Source: Paraburkholderia solitsugae (GTDB taxonomy: Bacteria > Pseudomonadota > Gammaproteobacteria > Burkholderiales > Burkholderiaceae). Taken from it: 48,910 bases of DNA. The position numbers and the translations under genes are program-made. The stretch lies in NCBI RefSeq assembly GCF_013177695.1, contig NZ_WOEY01000030.1:1-48910 (forward strand), in the 5' to 3' direction. Positions 27,721 through 36,693 of this stretch are shown here, piece by piece; positions within the stretch are counted from its first letter, which is position 1; each line of letters starts with the position of its first letter. Under the pieces are notes generated by a model, which worked only from the letters and a program-made list of their open reading frames with translations, was not told where the DNA came from and did no database searches.

Positions 27721-28218
27721 GTGACCGAATTCATGAACACACTCTCCAAACCCGAACGGCGGCGAATTGGCGGCTGGCTGCTGCTGGCCTTGATCTGCCT
27801 TGCCGCATGGGCGCTTTCAACCGCGGTCGCGTTGCGCGATCCGCTAAAGCTGATGCTCGAATGGGAGCTGCTGGCGGTATTCATCCGCCCTGAAACGCAT
27901 GGCTGGTATCGCACCGTGATCGCAATGGTCGGCTGCGACGTGATCATCGGGGCGTTCATCGTTGCCGGCACAGGCTGGCTGGCGCTGCTCGTGCGGCGCA
28001 GATCGGCGCGCTTTCCGGTGCAGGTGCAGGCGTGGCTGCTGGCTATCGTCGTCATGCGGACCATTGCCTACCTGCTCGGCGACCACATGACCCACGCTAT
28101 TGGCATTGCCATCGCCATTCCATTCGAAGGGTTCATTCAGGCCGCCTTCGCCGCCGCGCTCGGGATACCGTACTTCAGGCTGTCCCGGCGCGTACAGCAA
28201 ACTTTCGTCGCCGCCTGA
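27721..28218 (+). CDS. Four-helix inner-membrane protein, DUF2569-like
   Basis: A 165-aa protein with about four hydrophobic segments (residues 17-37, 65-87, 100-118, 125-145). The N-terminal IGGWLLL and the end GIPYFRLSRRVQQTFV resemble DUF2569 membrane proteins, which begin GGWL and end with an IPYF-S-RV-TF pattern. This likeness is from memory and unproven. The start is GTG at 27721; ATG at 27733 is an alternative, and no clear ribosome binding site helps choose. Function unknown. Confidence 0.6.
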   Translation: MTEFMNTLSKPERRRIGGWLLLALICLAAWALSTAVALRDPLKLMLEWELLAVFIRPETHGWYRTVIAMVGCDVIIGAFIVAGTGWLALLVRRRSARFPVQVQAWLLAIVVMRTIAYLLGDHMTHAIGIAIAIPFEGFIQAAFAAALGIPYFRLSRRVQQTFVAA

Positions 28219-28236
28219 CCCCGCGAGGCGACACCC

Positions 28237-29064
28237 TCAATCGATCAAGTCGCCTTCAGGTTCGTAAAACGGATACGGGCCGTCAGCCTTATCAACATAC
28301 GCATGATGCGTGACGATGCCCGTCGCCGGATCGTAGCGATGGAGCGCGTAAGCGGGCGGCTCCATGACGAAGGCGGAGGGCGCATCCTCGCGCAGATCGA
28401 GCCCGACCTGATGCGCGGGCGCGGGCACTGCCGACGCAATCGTGCCGCCAAAACGCACGAACATCGGTCGATGCACATGGCCGCAGATCACCCGTTCGAC
28501 ATTCGGATAACGCGCGATCAACGCGGCGAGCTTGTCGGCGGCAGCGGGATCGAGCCGCAATTCATCCATGTGCCCGATGCCGCAGACGAACGGCGGATGA
28601 TGCAACGCGACCACCGTCGGCCTGCCTTGTGCCGCTTCGAGTTGCGTCTCGAGCCACGCGAGCCGTGAGTCGCACAGATTGCCGGCGCTTTCGCCCGGCA
28701 CCAGCGAATCGAGCGCGATTAAGCGCAGCGGTCCGACATCGACCGCGTAGTGCACGAACTCGCCACCACTGTGCAATTCGGCACGATCGGGAAACGCCGC
28801 GCGCAACGCAGCGCGTTCGTCGTGATTGCCCACCATCAGGAAGTAGGGGATCTCGAGCGGCGCGAGCAGGGTCTTGAGGTGTTCGTACTGTGCCGGATCG
28901 CCCTGATCGACGAGGTCGCCGGTCATGATCACGGCGTCGGGACGCGGGTCCAGCGCATTGAGCGCGGCAACAGTGCGCGCGAGATAGGCGCCGGTATCGA
29001 CGCGGCGGTAAGCGAGCCCGCCGGGCCGTTTGATATGCAGGTCGCTAATTTGAGCCAGCAGCAT
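28237..29064 (-). CDS. Metallophosphoesterase, GpdQ/CpdA-like phosphodiesterase
   Basis: A 275-aa class III phosphodiesterase. The dinuclear metal site is complete: DLH (residues 8-10), GDLVDQGD (Asp near 50), GNHDE (near 79), HHPPF and GHVH. The start MLLAQISDLH and the CGHVHRPMF region, with a later HQV, most resemble glycerophosphodiesterase GpdQ. It may act on glycerophosphodiesters or a related phosphodiester brought in by the adjacent ABC transporter. It ends the operon starting at 33000. cAMP hydrolysis (CpdA) is another possibility. ATG at 29064 follows AGGAA on the minus strand. Confidence 0.82.
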   Translation of the reverse strand: MLLAQISDLHIKRPGGLAYRRVDTGAYLARTVAALNALDPRPDAVIMTGDLVDQGDPAQYEHLKTLLAPLEIPYFLMVGNHDERAALRAAFPDRAELHSGGEFVHYAVDVGPLRLIALDSLVPGESAGNLCDSRLAWLETQLEAAQGRPTVVALHHPPFVCGIGHMDELRLDPAAADKLAALIARYPNVERVICGHVHRPMFVRFGGTIASAVPAPAHQVGLDLREDAPSAFVMEPPAYALHRYDPATGIVTHHAYVDKADGPYPFYEPEGDLID

Positions 29065-29109
29065 GGGGAATTCCTTTCTATGGCGCGCTAAAAGTACAGT
29101 GCAGCTTCA

Positions 29110-30156
29110 TTACGATAGCGCAATCAGCGCGTCCTGCGCGATCGAAATCCCGACCGGCGTGCCGCGTGCGAGTTCTACCCGGCCCGCGACGTCGATCAGC
29201 AAAGCGTCGGGTGCGGCGCCACCGATCGTGAGCCGGGTGCGCTCGCCGAGAAACGCCGTGCTTTCGATGTTGCCGCGCAATTGGGCGCTGGCCGGATCGG
29301 CGAGGGTCGCGTCTTCGGGGCGGAAGAAAATTTCGTGTGCCGCGCTTGCCTGCGCGGCGCCTGGAGGCAGGGGGACAACGCCGCCGGTCGTCGTCAGCAA
29401 ACCATCGCGCCGCTCGCCCGCCAGCCGGTTGATCGTGCCGACGAACTGCGCGACCGTGCGATTCGCCGGACGATAGTAGATGTCGCGCGGCGACCCGATC
29501 TGTTCGATGCACCCCGCGCTCATCACGACGATGCGGTCGCCGAGTTCCATCGCTTCGGCCTGATCGTGCGTCACATAGACGGTTGTGATGCCCAGTTCGC
29601 GCAGCAGCGTATTCATCTCGCTGCGCAGGGTGTCGCGCAAACGTGCATCGAGGGCGGTCAGCGGTTCGTCGAGCAGTAGCACACGGGGTTGCACGGCGAG
29701 CGCGCGGGCCAAGGCAACACGCTGACGCTGTCCGCCGGACAACTGATCGATGGGTTTGTCCGCGTGCGCGGTGAGACGCATCATCGCAAGCAGTTCATCG
29801 ACGCGTTGTCGTGCGGTTTCAGCCAGTATCCGTTTGATCTTCAGTCCGTAGCCGATGTTGCCGCGCACGGTCAGGTTCGGAAACAGCGCGTAGCTTTGGA
29901 AGACCATCCCGACCTGGCGCTTTTCGATCGGCAGTGCGGTGACGTCTTCATCACCGAACGCAATGCGGCCGCCGGCGTCGGGTGTCTCGAGGCCCGCGAT
30001 CATGCGCAGTGTGGTGGTCTTGCCGCAACCGGACGGGCCCAGCAGCACGAGTGTCTCACCGGCGCCGATGTGTAAGTCGAGCGGTTCGAGCACGCGCGTG
30101 CCGCGAAACGTTTTCGCACATTGCGTGAGCGTGATGGGAACAGAGTCGAGTTTCAT
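29110..30156 (-). CDS. ABC transporter ATP-binding protein, PotA type
   Basis: A 348-aa ATPase. Walker A GPSGCGKTT is at about residues 40-48, signature LSGGQRQRV, Walker B VLLLDEPLTALD and switch His in VTHDQAEAMELG. The C-terminal third is a TOBE domain, as in spermidine/putrescine, iron and phosphonate importers. The upstream frame (to 30384) is not coding; ATG at 30156 overlaps the permease end at 30153 by 4 nt, which supports it. It serves the two permeases and the binding protein next to it. Confidence 0.92.
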   Translation of the reverse strand: MKLDSVPITLTQCAKTFRGTRVLEPLDLHIGAGETLVLLGPSGCGKTTTLRMIAGLETPDAGGRIAFGDEDVTALPIEKRQVGMVFQSYALFPNLTVRGNIGYGLKIKRILAETARQRVDELLAMMRLTAHADKPIDQLSGGQRQRVALARALAVQPRVLLLDEPLTALDARLRDTLRSEMNTLLRELGITTVYVTHDQAEAMELGDRIVVMSAGCIEQIGSPRDIYYRPANRTVAQFVGTINRLAGERRDGLLTTTGGVVPLPPGAAQASAAHEIFFRPEDATLADPASAQLRGNIESTAFLGERTRLTIGGAAPDALLIDVAGRVELARGTPVGISIAQDALIALS

Positions 30157-31103
30157 GGTGTGGACGTCGGTGTAGGCTTTGAACGGGAGGCAGCAACGCG
30201 TTTTTTCCCCGCACTGCGCTGGCCGGTTGCATCGACGCCGAGCCATTGCATCGCGACGAGCAGCGGCATCGTCATGATGAAAAACAGAATCGTGTAGGCG
30301 CTGCCGATCTCGATGCGTAACGACGCATAGGTGTCGGCGAGACCGACCGGCAGCGTCTTGGTGTCGGGCGTATGCAGCATCCAAGTCAGGTTGAATTCGC
30401 CGATCGAGAGCGTGAGCACCGCCAGCGCTCCGGCGACGATCCCCGGCCGCGCATTCGGCAGCACGATTGTTATGAAGCGCTGAAAGAAGCTCGCGCCGAG
30501 GCTCGCCGCGCCTTCTTCGAGCGTGCGCAGATCGCTACTCGCACACACAGCAGCGACCGCGCGCACCATGAACGGCAGGGTGAACACCACATGCCCGACG
30601 ACGATAAACGCGACGCTCATGCGAAACATCGTGAAGCCGCCGTAGACCACCAGCAGCGCGAGCGCGGAAGCGAGGCCGGGCAGGGCGATCGGCAGCACAA
30701 GAAATTCTTCGATAATGCGCGAGAGCCGCGTCTTGCTGCGCGCCAGCACGTAGCCGGCGGGCACGCCGGTCAGCAGCGTGATGAGCACGGTTGCTGCGGC
30801 CACTTCGAGTGAGAGAAACACCGAGTCGTGATATTGCGTCCACACTTCGCTGAGCCAGCGCAGCGTGAGTCCACTCGATACGCCCTTGAAGTAGTTGACC
30901 GTGAGCCCGGCCATGATCGACATCACGACCGGCACGATCAGAAATGCACACAGGAGTAGCGTAACGAACCACTGGCCGGCTGCCAGCCACGTGCGTGACG
31001 TGGGTAGCCTGAACCGCCGCGCGCGCAGTTTTGCGGCCGGCTGGATGGGGGCAGTGACGGAATTCATCGAGGTCTTGTCATCGGGTTTAGGAACGCCGCT
31101 CAT
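30153..31103 (-). CDS. ABC transporter permease 2 (PotC-like)
   Basis: A 316-aa inner-membrane protein with six hydrophobic segments after a 50-residue cytoplasmic N-terminus. The conserved loop EEGAASLGASFFQRFITIVLP contacts the ATPase. The ATG at 31103 overlaps the stop of permease 1 (ATGA, 31100-31103), so the two are coupled. The frame upstream of 31103 is a shadow of permease 1. Confidence 0.9.
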   Translation of the reverse strand: MSGVPKPDDKTSMNSVTAPIQPAAKLRARRFRLPTSRTWLAAGQWFVTLLLCAFLIVPVVMSIMAGLTVNYFKGVSSGLTLRWLSEVWTQYHDSVFLSLEVAAATVLITLLTGVPAGYVLARSKTRLSRIIEEFLVLPIALPGLASALALLVVYGGFTMFRMSVAFIVVGHVVFTLPFMVRAVAAVCASSDLRTLEEGAASLGASFFQRFITIVLPNARPGIVAGALAVLTLSIGEFNLTWMLHTPDTKTLPVGLADTYASLRIEIGSAYTILFFIMTMPLLVAMQWLGVDATGQRSAGKKRVAASRSKPTPTSTP

Positions 31104-31924
31104 GCGCTTGCCGCGACAGCCGAGCCGCTCACGCTGCGAGCGAACGCCAATACGGCCCAGGTAACGATACCGAGCACGATGGACAGGCCAGCGGCCGTCA
31201 CCATGTTCGCGTTCAGCGTGAACTCGGTGTAGATGGTCATCGGCAATACGTCGATGTCGGTGGCCAGGGTGAAGGCGGTGCCGAAGGCGCCCATCGCGGT
31301 TGCGAAACAGACGGCGCCCGCCGCGATCAGACCCGGCGACAACGCGGGCAACACGATGTCGCGCGTAATGCGCCACGGCGATGCGCCGAGCGAACGCGCG
31401 GCTTCTTCGAGCGAGGCATCGAGCTTGGTTGCCGAGGCCATTACCGTGACGATCACGCGGGGAATCGAGAAGTACAGGTAGCCGAGAAAGAGGCCGCTCA
31501 TCGAGTAAGCGAACACCCAGCGGTCGCCGGTGAGTTTCAGCGATAACGCGCCGATCAAACCCTGACGTCCTGCCAGCATGATCACCATGAAGCCGACCAC
31601 GACGCCTGGGAATGCCAACGGAAACGTCAGCAGTGCGACCAGCGTGCGCTTGAGCGGAAACTCACGGCGCGCCAGCAGCAACCCGGCAATCACAGAGAGC
31701 ACCAGCGTCGCCGCTGTGACCGCCGCGGACAACACGACGGTCGCGCCGAGGCTGGACATGTAGCGCGGATTCGTCAGCATCGCGCGATAGGTCGCGAACG
31801 CGTGGCCGTTGCCGCTGATTTGCGCGAGCGCGCCCATCGGCAGCAGCCAGAACGCGATGAAAACCGCCAGCGCCGGCGCGATCAAGGCGATGCGCCAGCG
31901 CAGCGGGAACGTGACGTCGTTCAA
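31100..31924 (-). CDS. ABC transporter permease 1 (PotB-like)
   Basis: A 274-aa inner-membrane protein with about six membrane spans. The coupling loop EEAARSLGASPWRITRDIVLP is present. The start is best placed at TTG 31924, within the stop of the binding-protein gene (TTGA), with AGGTGA just upstream; no ATG or GTG in this frame fits. The long upstream frame to 32089 is not coding. This pair of permeases implies a heterodimeric membrane domain of the spermidine/putrescine type. Confidence 0.87.
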   Translation of the reverse strand: MNDVTFPLRWRIALIAPALAVFIAFWLLPMGALAQISGNGHAFATYRAMLTNPRYMSSLGATVVLSAAVTAATLVLSVIAGLLLARREFPLKRTLVALLTFPLAFPGVVVGFMVIMLAGRQGLIGALSLKLTGDRWVFAYSMSGLFLGYLYFSIPRVIVTVMASATKLDASLEEAARSLGASPWRITRDIVLPALSPGLIAAGAVCFATAMGAFGTAFTLATDIDVLPMTIYTEFTLNANMVTAAGLSIVLGIVTWAVLAFARSVSGSAVAASA

Positions 31925-33000
31925 TGCATCACCTGTAGATAACGCTCGCCGAAGCTCGACTGCTTCTCGGCCATCTTGCCGAAGTCGACCGGCTTGGCGC
32001 GCGCATAGTCGCTCGCGGGCAGGAATTTGGCGGCGATCTCCGGGGTCATTGCATTCGCGCGCACGGGACGCAGATAGGCTTCGGCCCACAGCTTCTGGCC
32101 TTCGTCCGACAGCACGAAATCGAGCACCTTTTTGCCGTTCGCTTCATGCGGCGCGCCCTTCACGAGACTCATCACGTACGGCACCGAAATCGTGCCTTCC
32201 TTCGGAATCACGAATTCGACGTTGGCGTGATCCTTGTACTTCGCGCGGTAGGCATCGAAGTCGTAGTCGAGCAGAATCGGGATTTCGCCGGACATCACGC
32301 GCGCATAGGCGGTCTGCTTCGGCACGATCGGCGCGTTGGCCTTCAGCTTGCGGAACCAGTCGAGGCCCGGTTCGAAGTTGTCGAGCGTGCCGCCGAGCGC
32401 CTGATTCACCGCGACCGCGCCCGCATAGCCGACAAACGCGCTTGACGGATCGAGGTAGCCGATCATGCCTTTGTACTCAGGCTTCAGCAGGTCGGCCCAC
32501 GAACGCGGGACTGGCTTGCCTTCGAGCGCGTCCTTGTTGACGAAAAAGCCCAGCGTGCCGGAGTGGATCGAGAACCAGTAGCCTTGCGGGTCCTTCATGT
32601 TCGCCGGAATGTCGTCCCAGTGCGCGGGCTTGTACGGCTGGATCACACCTTTGTCTTTCGCCTGGAATGCCGAGGACACGCCGAGATACACCACGTCCGC
32701 GACCGGGCTCTTCTGCTCGGCCATCAGTTGCGCAATCGACTGGCCGGAGTTCTTGTTGTCGAACGGTACGCGGATGCCGGTCTTTTGCTGGATCGCCTTG
32801 ATCTGGCTCGCCCAGTCGGCCCATTCGGGCGGGCAGTTGTAGCAGATCGCGGTTTCGTCGGCATGGGCCGCTTGCGGGGCGAGGGAGGCGAGCGCGGCGG
32901 TGACGATCATGCCGGCCGACAGCGCGGTGGCCGTGGTGCGGGCGAGGCGGCGCCAGAGCGGCTTGATTGACGAGGCAAAGCGTGTTGACGAGCGGATCAC
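31921..33000 (-). CDS. ABC transporter periplasmic binding protein, family 1/6 type
   Basis: A 359-aa solute-binding protein. A long signal peptide (about 47 residues, ending AAHA) leads to the mature start DETAICYNCPPEW. Signatures include VYLGVSSAFQAKDKGVI and LDPSSAFVGYAGAVAVNQALGG, as in iron/putrescine-type binders. It is the first gene of a five-gene set with two permeases, an ATPase and a GpdQ-like phosphodiesterase, behind a LacI regulator. I infer a phosphodiester or polyol-type ligand. The family alone does not fix this. Confidence 0.87.
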   Translation of the reverse strand: MIRSSTRFASSIKPLWRRLARTTATALSAGMIVTAALASLAPQAAHADETAICYNCPPEWADWASQIKAIQQKTGIRVPFDNKNSGQSIAQLMAEQKSPVADVVYLGVSSAFQAKDKGVIQPYKPAHWDDIPANMKDPQGYWFSIHSGTLGFFVNKDALEGKPVPRSWADLLKPEYKGMIGYLDPSSAFVGYAGAVAVNQALGGTLDNFEPGLDWFRKLKANAPIVPKQTAYARVMSGEIPILLDYDFDAYRAKYKDHANVEFVIPKEGTISVPYVMSLVKGAPHEANGKKVLDFVLSDEGQKLWAEAYLRPVRANAMTPEIAAKFLPASDYARAKPVDFGKMAEKQSSFGERYLQVMH

Positions 33001-33057
33001 TGCGGGTCTCCTGGAGAGGAAGAGAGCGGGTGGTTCGGGGTTCGAAGTGGTAACGGT

Positions 33058-34128
33058 TTATGCGAACGGCTCTTCGGCCGATGTCGAAGCATGTGCCGAC
33101 CGATTGTCGGTGCGGTTCGGAATAGCTGCGATGGTGGCGCCTTCGCGCACGCTGTGCGGCAGCGTCAGCGTGCGCGACGTTTCACCCGATGTGTCGTAGG
33201 TACCGGTTACGCGGGCCAGCAAACGCTCCCAGGCGGCGCAGCCGATCTCGCGATTCGGCGCGCAGACGCTTGCCAGCGGCGGCGACAGCAACTCGCCCAT
33301 CGCGAGTCCGTCGAAGCCGAGAATCGACATGTCGCGCGGAATCTGCAGACCCGCTCGACGCAGGCCGCGCATCACGACCATGGCGAGCAGATCGTTGCTG
33401 CAGAAGAGGGCGGTTGGGCGGTTCGGGCCGCTGGTCAGATGAGCGAGCACGGACGGCGCCAGTTCGTCGGCGTTGAAATCGACCTCGAGCGCGGGCGCGG
33501 GGGTGAGGCCGGCCTGTTGCATCGCCTGCGCGTAGCCGAGATGCCGCTGACGGGCGCGGTCCGAGGCGGCCAGCGTGCCCGCGAGCATCAGGATGCGGCG
33601 GTGGCCGTGCGCGATCAGCGTGCGTACGCCATCGAACGCAGCGAGGCGGTTGTCGACCGAGACCGACGGACGCCGCACGGTGTCGTTATGCATCAGCACA
33701 TAGAGCAGGCCGGCGCGGTCGAGCTCGTCGAGCAGCGGATGCGTGTCGGCATCGGCGACGGTCAGGATCAGGCCTTCCACGCGATGTTCACGCAGCGTTT
33801 CAATGGCGTGGCGTTCGCGGTCGGCATCGTACTGGGTGGTCATCAGCATGAGCCGGTAGCCTTGCGCCGCGGCGAGCTCGTCGATACCTTGCAGGCATTC
33901 GGCGAACACGGGGTTGGCGATTGTCGGCAGGATCACGCCGATGAGGCGCGTGCGCTCGCCGCGCAGCTGCCGGCCTAGCGGGCTGGGGCGGAAGTTAAGG
34001 GCGTCGATGGATTGGCGCACTTTGTCGAGCGTGACCGGGTTCACGGTGTGCGGCGCGTTGATCGCGCGCGAGACCGTGGCGATGGAAAAGCCCGCGTGGG
34101 CGGCGACATCTTTGATCGTTGGGATCAT
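33058..34128 (-). CDS. LacI-family transcriptional regulator
   Basis: A 356-aa repressor. The N-terminal LacI helix-turn-helix is clear (TIKDVAAHAGFSIATVSRAIN), followed by a periplasmic-binding-like sensor domain (about 60-330). The frame continues upstream through the tRNA gene, so the ATG at 34128 is the true start. It lies 57 nt upstream of the ABC transporter genes on the same strand, and two operator-like sites lie before it. I infer control of itself and the transporter operon by a sugar-like or polyol ligand. Confidence 0.92.
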   Translation of the reverse strand: MIPTIKDVAAHAGFSIATVSRAINAPHTVNPVTLDKVRQSIDALNFRPSPLGRQLRGERTRLIGVILPTIANPVFAECLQGIDELAAAQGYRLMLMTTQYDADRERHAIETLREHRVEGLILTVADADTHPLLDELDRAGLLYVLMHNDTVRRPSVSVDNRLAAFDGVRTLIAHGHRRILMLAGTLAASDRARQRHLGYAQAMQQAGLTPAPALEVDFNADELAPSVLAHLTSGPNRPTALFCSNDLLAMVVMRGLRRAGLQIPRDMSILGFDGLAMGELLSPPLASVCAPNREIGCAAWERLLARVTGTYDTSGETSRTLTLPHSVREGATIAAIPNRTDNRSAHASTSAEEPFA

Positions 34129-34143
34129 GGTTTCCGCTCGTGA

Positions 34144-34182
34144 TGTAAACGTTTTCGTGAGCGGATTATCGGGAACGTTTGT
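34144..34182. promoter_or_regulatory. LacI-type operators upstream of the regulator
   Basis: TGTAAACGTTTTCG at 34144-34157 and GGGAACGTTTGT at 34171-34182 share the AACGTT centre typical of LacI/PurR-family operators. They are 27 nt apart, centre to centre, and lie 16 nt before the regulator ATG, suggesting autoregulation. Confidence 0.6.
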
Positions 34183-34312
34183 GACTTGCGGATGACTCCA
34201 ATTTTTTGTCGTTGTGGGGCGAGGGTGGGGGTGGGCGGCGGCTGGATTGCGCCGGTTTGGTGCGCTCGCCGGGCAATGGTAGAATTCGCGTCCACGCGTG
34301 GTTCTGACCCCT

Positions 34313-34397
34313 GCCGGGGTGATGAAATTGGTAAACATAGCGGACTTAAAATCCGCCGCTTCACGGCTTGCCGGTTCGAGTCCGGTCCCCGGCACCA
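34313..34397 (+). tRNA. tRNA-Leu (UAA anticodon)
   Basis: An 85-nt class II tRNA. GCCGGGG (34313-34319) pairs with CCCCGGC (34387-34393), discriminator A and encoded CCA at 34395-34397. The anticodon stem GCGGA/TCCGC holds the loop CTTAAAA, giving anticodon UAA. A long variable arm and the T-arm GGTTCGAGTCC are present. An integrase remnant lies directly downstream on the same strand, a common sign of use as an attachment site. Confidence 0.95.
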
Positions 34398-34440
34398 AGT
34401 TGTATTCCAACCGATTCCTGGAAATTCCTTAAACCCTTGA

Positions 34441-34782
34441 TGCAGCAAGGCTTCGCGGGTTTTCAAACGGGAATGGCGCTATCTCGTCACCAAGACAAAG
34501 ACAGAGCACCTTGTGCCGCTTGCGACGCAGGCAGTAGCAAGCCTGCGAGAGTTGCAAGCTCTAACCGGCAACCACCCATACGTGTTCCCAGGCGCGCGAG
34601 ATCGGCGCCGCCTCATGAGTGACGCCGCGATCAATGCCGCGCTGCGGCGACTCGGCTACGGCACCCGTACCGAAATTATCGGCCACGGATTCCGAGCGAT
34701 GGCGCGCACAATCCTGCATGAGGAACTTGAGCGGAAGCCGGGCTACGGTGGCTCCTTCAAGCGAGCGCTGAAACATAGCTAA
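34441..34782 (+). pseudogene. Remnant of a tyrosine-type phage integrase (C-terminal part)
   Basis: The frame opens just after a stop at 34438-34440 and reads WRYLVTKTKTEHLVPLATQAV from about 34474, then YVFPGARDRRR and HGFRAMARTILHEEL near 34685-34730. This is the middle-to-late catalytic domain of P4-type integrases, with the HxxR box. The N-terminal two-thirds and the final Tyr region are missing, and the tail (GYGGSFKRALKHS) is unrelated. It lies 44 nt after tRNA-Leu, where integrase genes of islands normally sit. Confidence 0.75.
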
Positions 34783-34839
34783 CGGCACTTTCTCATCGGT
34801 ACCGTCCCGCTGCAGGTAAATCGTCCAATGCATATCCAT
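34561..34839 (-). CDS. Truncated or chimeric small gene, unknown function
   Basis: This minus-strand frame has a strong ribosome binding site (GAGGTGA, about 5 nt before ATG 34839) and begins MDMHWTIYLQRDGTDEKVP. From about 34740 leftwards it is antisense to the integrase remnant, so only the first 30-35 residues are likely original. I read it as the 5' end of a gene whose 3' part was replaced. Not recognised. Confidence 0.3.
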   Translation of the reverse strand: MDMHWTIYLQRDGTDEKVPLAMFQRSLEGATVARLPLKFLMQDCARHRSESVADNFGTGAVAESPQRGIDRGVTHEAAPISRAWEHVWVVAG

Positions 34840-35189
34840 TTGTCACCTCGGTTCACGGGTGTCAAAGGCAGCTTAGTGCAAAGTGTCGTGCTCCCCCAGT
34901 TTTTGTCCACTCCCAGTGGTGCTGGCCGCCTGAGTGCGCATCCGACATCGACACGCACTCAGGCCTGCAGCGGCATCGCGCGCGTCCCTTTGATCTCGTC
35001 GAGGCAAGCGATTGACTGCACGCTGCTCGCACTGGGAGTGCGCATCAAGGTGTCGAGGAGAAACTCGGGCGGAGCTTCCAAATCGCGGGCGACGCCTTTC
35101 GTCGTTTTCCGCGGGAAGTAGACTGCGCGGCTAGGGCGCAACCGTCAGTCAATTCGCCACTCAATCTCCAACGCCTGCGATGAAGCAGG
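34840..35189. other. Non-coding debris between the integrase remnant and the MFS gene
   Basis: About 350 nt with no supported complete gene. A stretch at 34889-34913 (GTGCTCCCCCAGTTTTTGTCC in outline) resembles the terminus of an insertion sequence in style, but no transposase or second end is seen. A minus-strand frame at 34959-35141 has no good start. Confidence 0.35.
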
Positions 35190-36515
35190 CTATTTCAGTC
35201 GGCGTCCCAACGTCTCTCGCACCATCGCCAGACCGACCAGCGACAACAGGCCGCATCCGATGATGTAATACGCGGGTGCATTGGCGTCGTGGGTCAAATG
35301 AATCAGCAGCGTCGAAGAAAACTGGGAAAAACTGCCGAACACCACGACCGCCGCGTAATAGCTGAAGGACAGGCCCGTGGCGCGGAGCCGCTGAGGCAGC
35401 ACTTCGCTCACCAGCACGAGGGTTGACGGCGAGGTCATTGCCATGGGCACGGCTAGACAGGTAGCCACTGCCAGCAGCCAGGGCAATGAAGGATGGTTAT
35501 TCAGGAAGGCGAAAGCCGGATAGATCATGACCAGTAGTGCCACACGTGACCACCAGACGACAGTGCGCCGGCCGCGGCGATCGCTGAGCCAACCCGATAG
35601 GGGGGAGAGAATCATGAGCACGAGCGAGCCGACGAAACCGGCCCAGATCGACTGCGACAGTGGAATGTGCAGTTGGATCGCGGCGTAATTGGGAAGATAG
35701 AACACGACAACGTGCACGGCGGACGCGAGACCAATCATCAGAAGCACGCTTGCCAGTAACTCGCGCCAATGCTCTTTTACCAGCTGACGATGGGTGTCGG
35801 CATCACTCTCTCCCCACTTCTTCGGCACGAGCGTTTCGTCGAGGCGGCTGCGAATCATCACGCTGACGGGGATCACGAGAGCACCGATCACGAACGCCAT
35901 CCGCCAGCCCCAGGAGCCTAGCGCGGATGGCGTGAGAACGTTGGTCAACGACAGCGCAACAAGTGCGGCAAAGACCGCCGCGAGCCCCTGGCTGAATGGT
36001 TGCCAGCTCGTATAGAAGCCGCGCGACTTCTCATCTGCGTACTCAAGCAGCATGGCGCTCGCAGGCCCCATTTCGCCGCCGATCGCAAAGCCCTGAAGGA
36101 GGCGGGCAGCCGTCATCAGGATGGGCGCGAATAGGCCGATCTGCGCGTATGTCGGCGTCAATACGAGAAGCGCTGCGCTGATGGCCATTAGCCACAGCGT
36201 GAGTATCACTGCGGGCTTGCGTCCAACCCGGTCCGCGTAAGCGCCGATCACCAGTCCACCGATAGGCCGCATCACGTAACCGAGGCCGAATGCGGCGAAC
36301 GATAGCAATAGCTGGCCGTACCGGTCGCTGACAGGGAAATACATCGGGCCGATAAGCGTGGCGAAAAAGTTGTACACAACGGAGTCGTACAGTTCCAGAC
36401 CGCTGCCGATTGTGATCGCGGCGATAGTCCCCGGTTTGGAGAGTGGCCGGGATACGGATCTGCTCGAAGCGCCTGGGCGTGCTGGCGCATGAGAGGCGCT
36501 GCGTTGGTTGGACAT
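35190..36515 (-). CDS. MFS transporter, metabolite:H+ symporter (ProP/ShiA-like)
   Basis: A 441-aa 12-span transporter of the metabolite:H+ symporter branch. The signature GSGLELYDSVVYNFFATL at the first helix, MRPIGGLVIGAYADRVGRKPAV at loop 2-3 and LLQGFAIGGEMGPASAML match ProP, KgtP and citrate/shikimate carriers. CAGGAGA precedes the ATG at 36515; the frame to 36545 is not needed. It is the last gene of the leftward arm of the catabolic cluster, 178 nt after the oxidoreductase gene, and may import the substrate of that pathway (inference). Confidence 0.87.
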   Translation of the reverse strand: MSNQRSASHAPARPGASSRSVSRPLSKPGTIAAITIGSGLELYDSVVYNFFATLIGPMYFPVSDRYGQLLLSFAAFGLGYVMRPIGGLVIGAYADRVGRKPAVILTLWLMAISAALLVLTPTYAQIGLFAPILMTAARLLQGFAIGGEMGPASAMLLEYADEKSRGFYTSWQPFSQGLAAVFAALVALSLTNVLTPSALGSWGWRMAFVIGALVIPVSVMIRSRLDETLVPKKWGESDADTHRQLVKEHWRELLASVLLMIGLASAVHVVVFYLPNYAAIQLHIPLSQSIWAGFVGSLVLMILSPLSGWLSDRRGRRTVVWWSRVALLVMIYPAFAFLNNHPSLPWLLAVATCLAVPMAMTSPSTLVLVSEVLPQRLRATGLSFSYYAAVVVFGSFSQFSSTLLIHLTHDANAPAYYIIGCGLLSLVGLAMVRETLGRRLK

Positions 36516-36693
36516 CGATGTCTCCTGAATTGTCTGGCGGCGCAAGTGTTTGCCCGCTCTTTGGCGGATTGGAACGGTAATGCGGTACCGGGTGTGCGGC
36601 TCGTGTTGTGGTGCGAGACCGCTCGTTTCCTTCGTCGTGCCGGGCCGGTCGAGTCTGCGAAGCGGTTTTTCCCGACCGGGGCACGTTGCTGTG

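Noticed and set aside
34889..34913. Possible insertion-sequence terminus
   Set aside because: The GC-clustered end looks IS-like, but no matching inverted end, target duplication or transposase could be found nearby.
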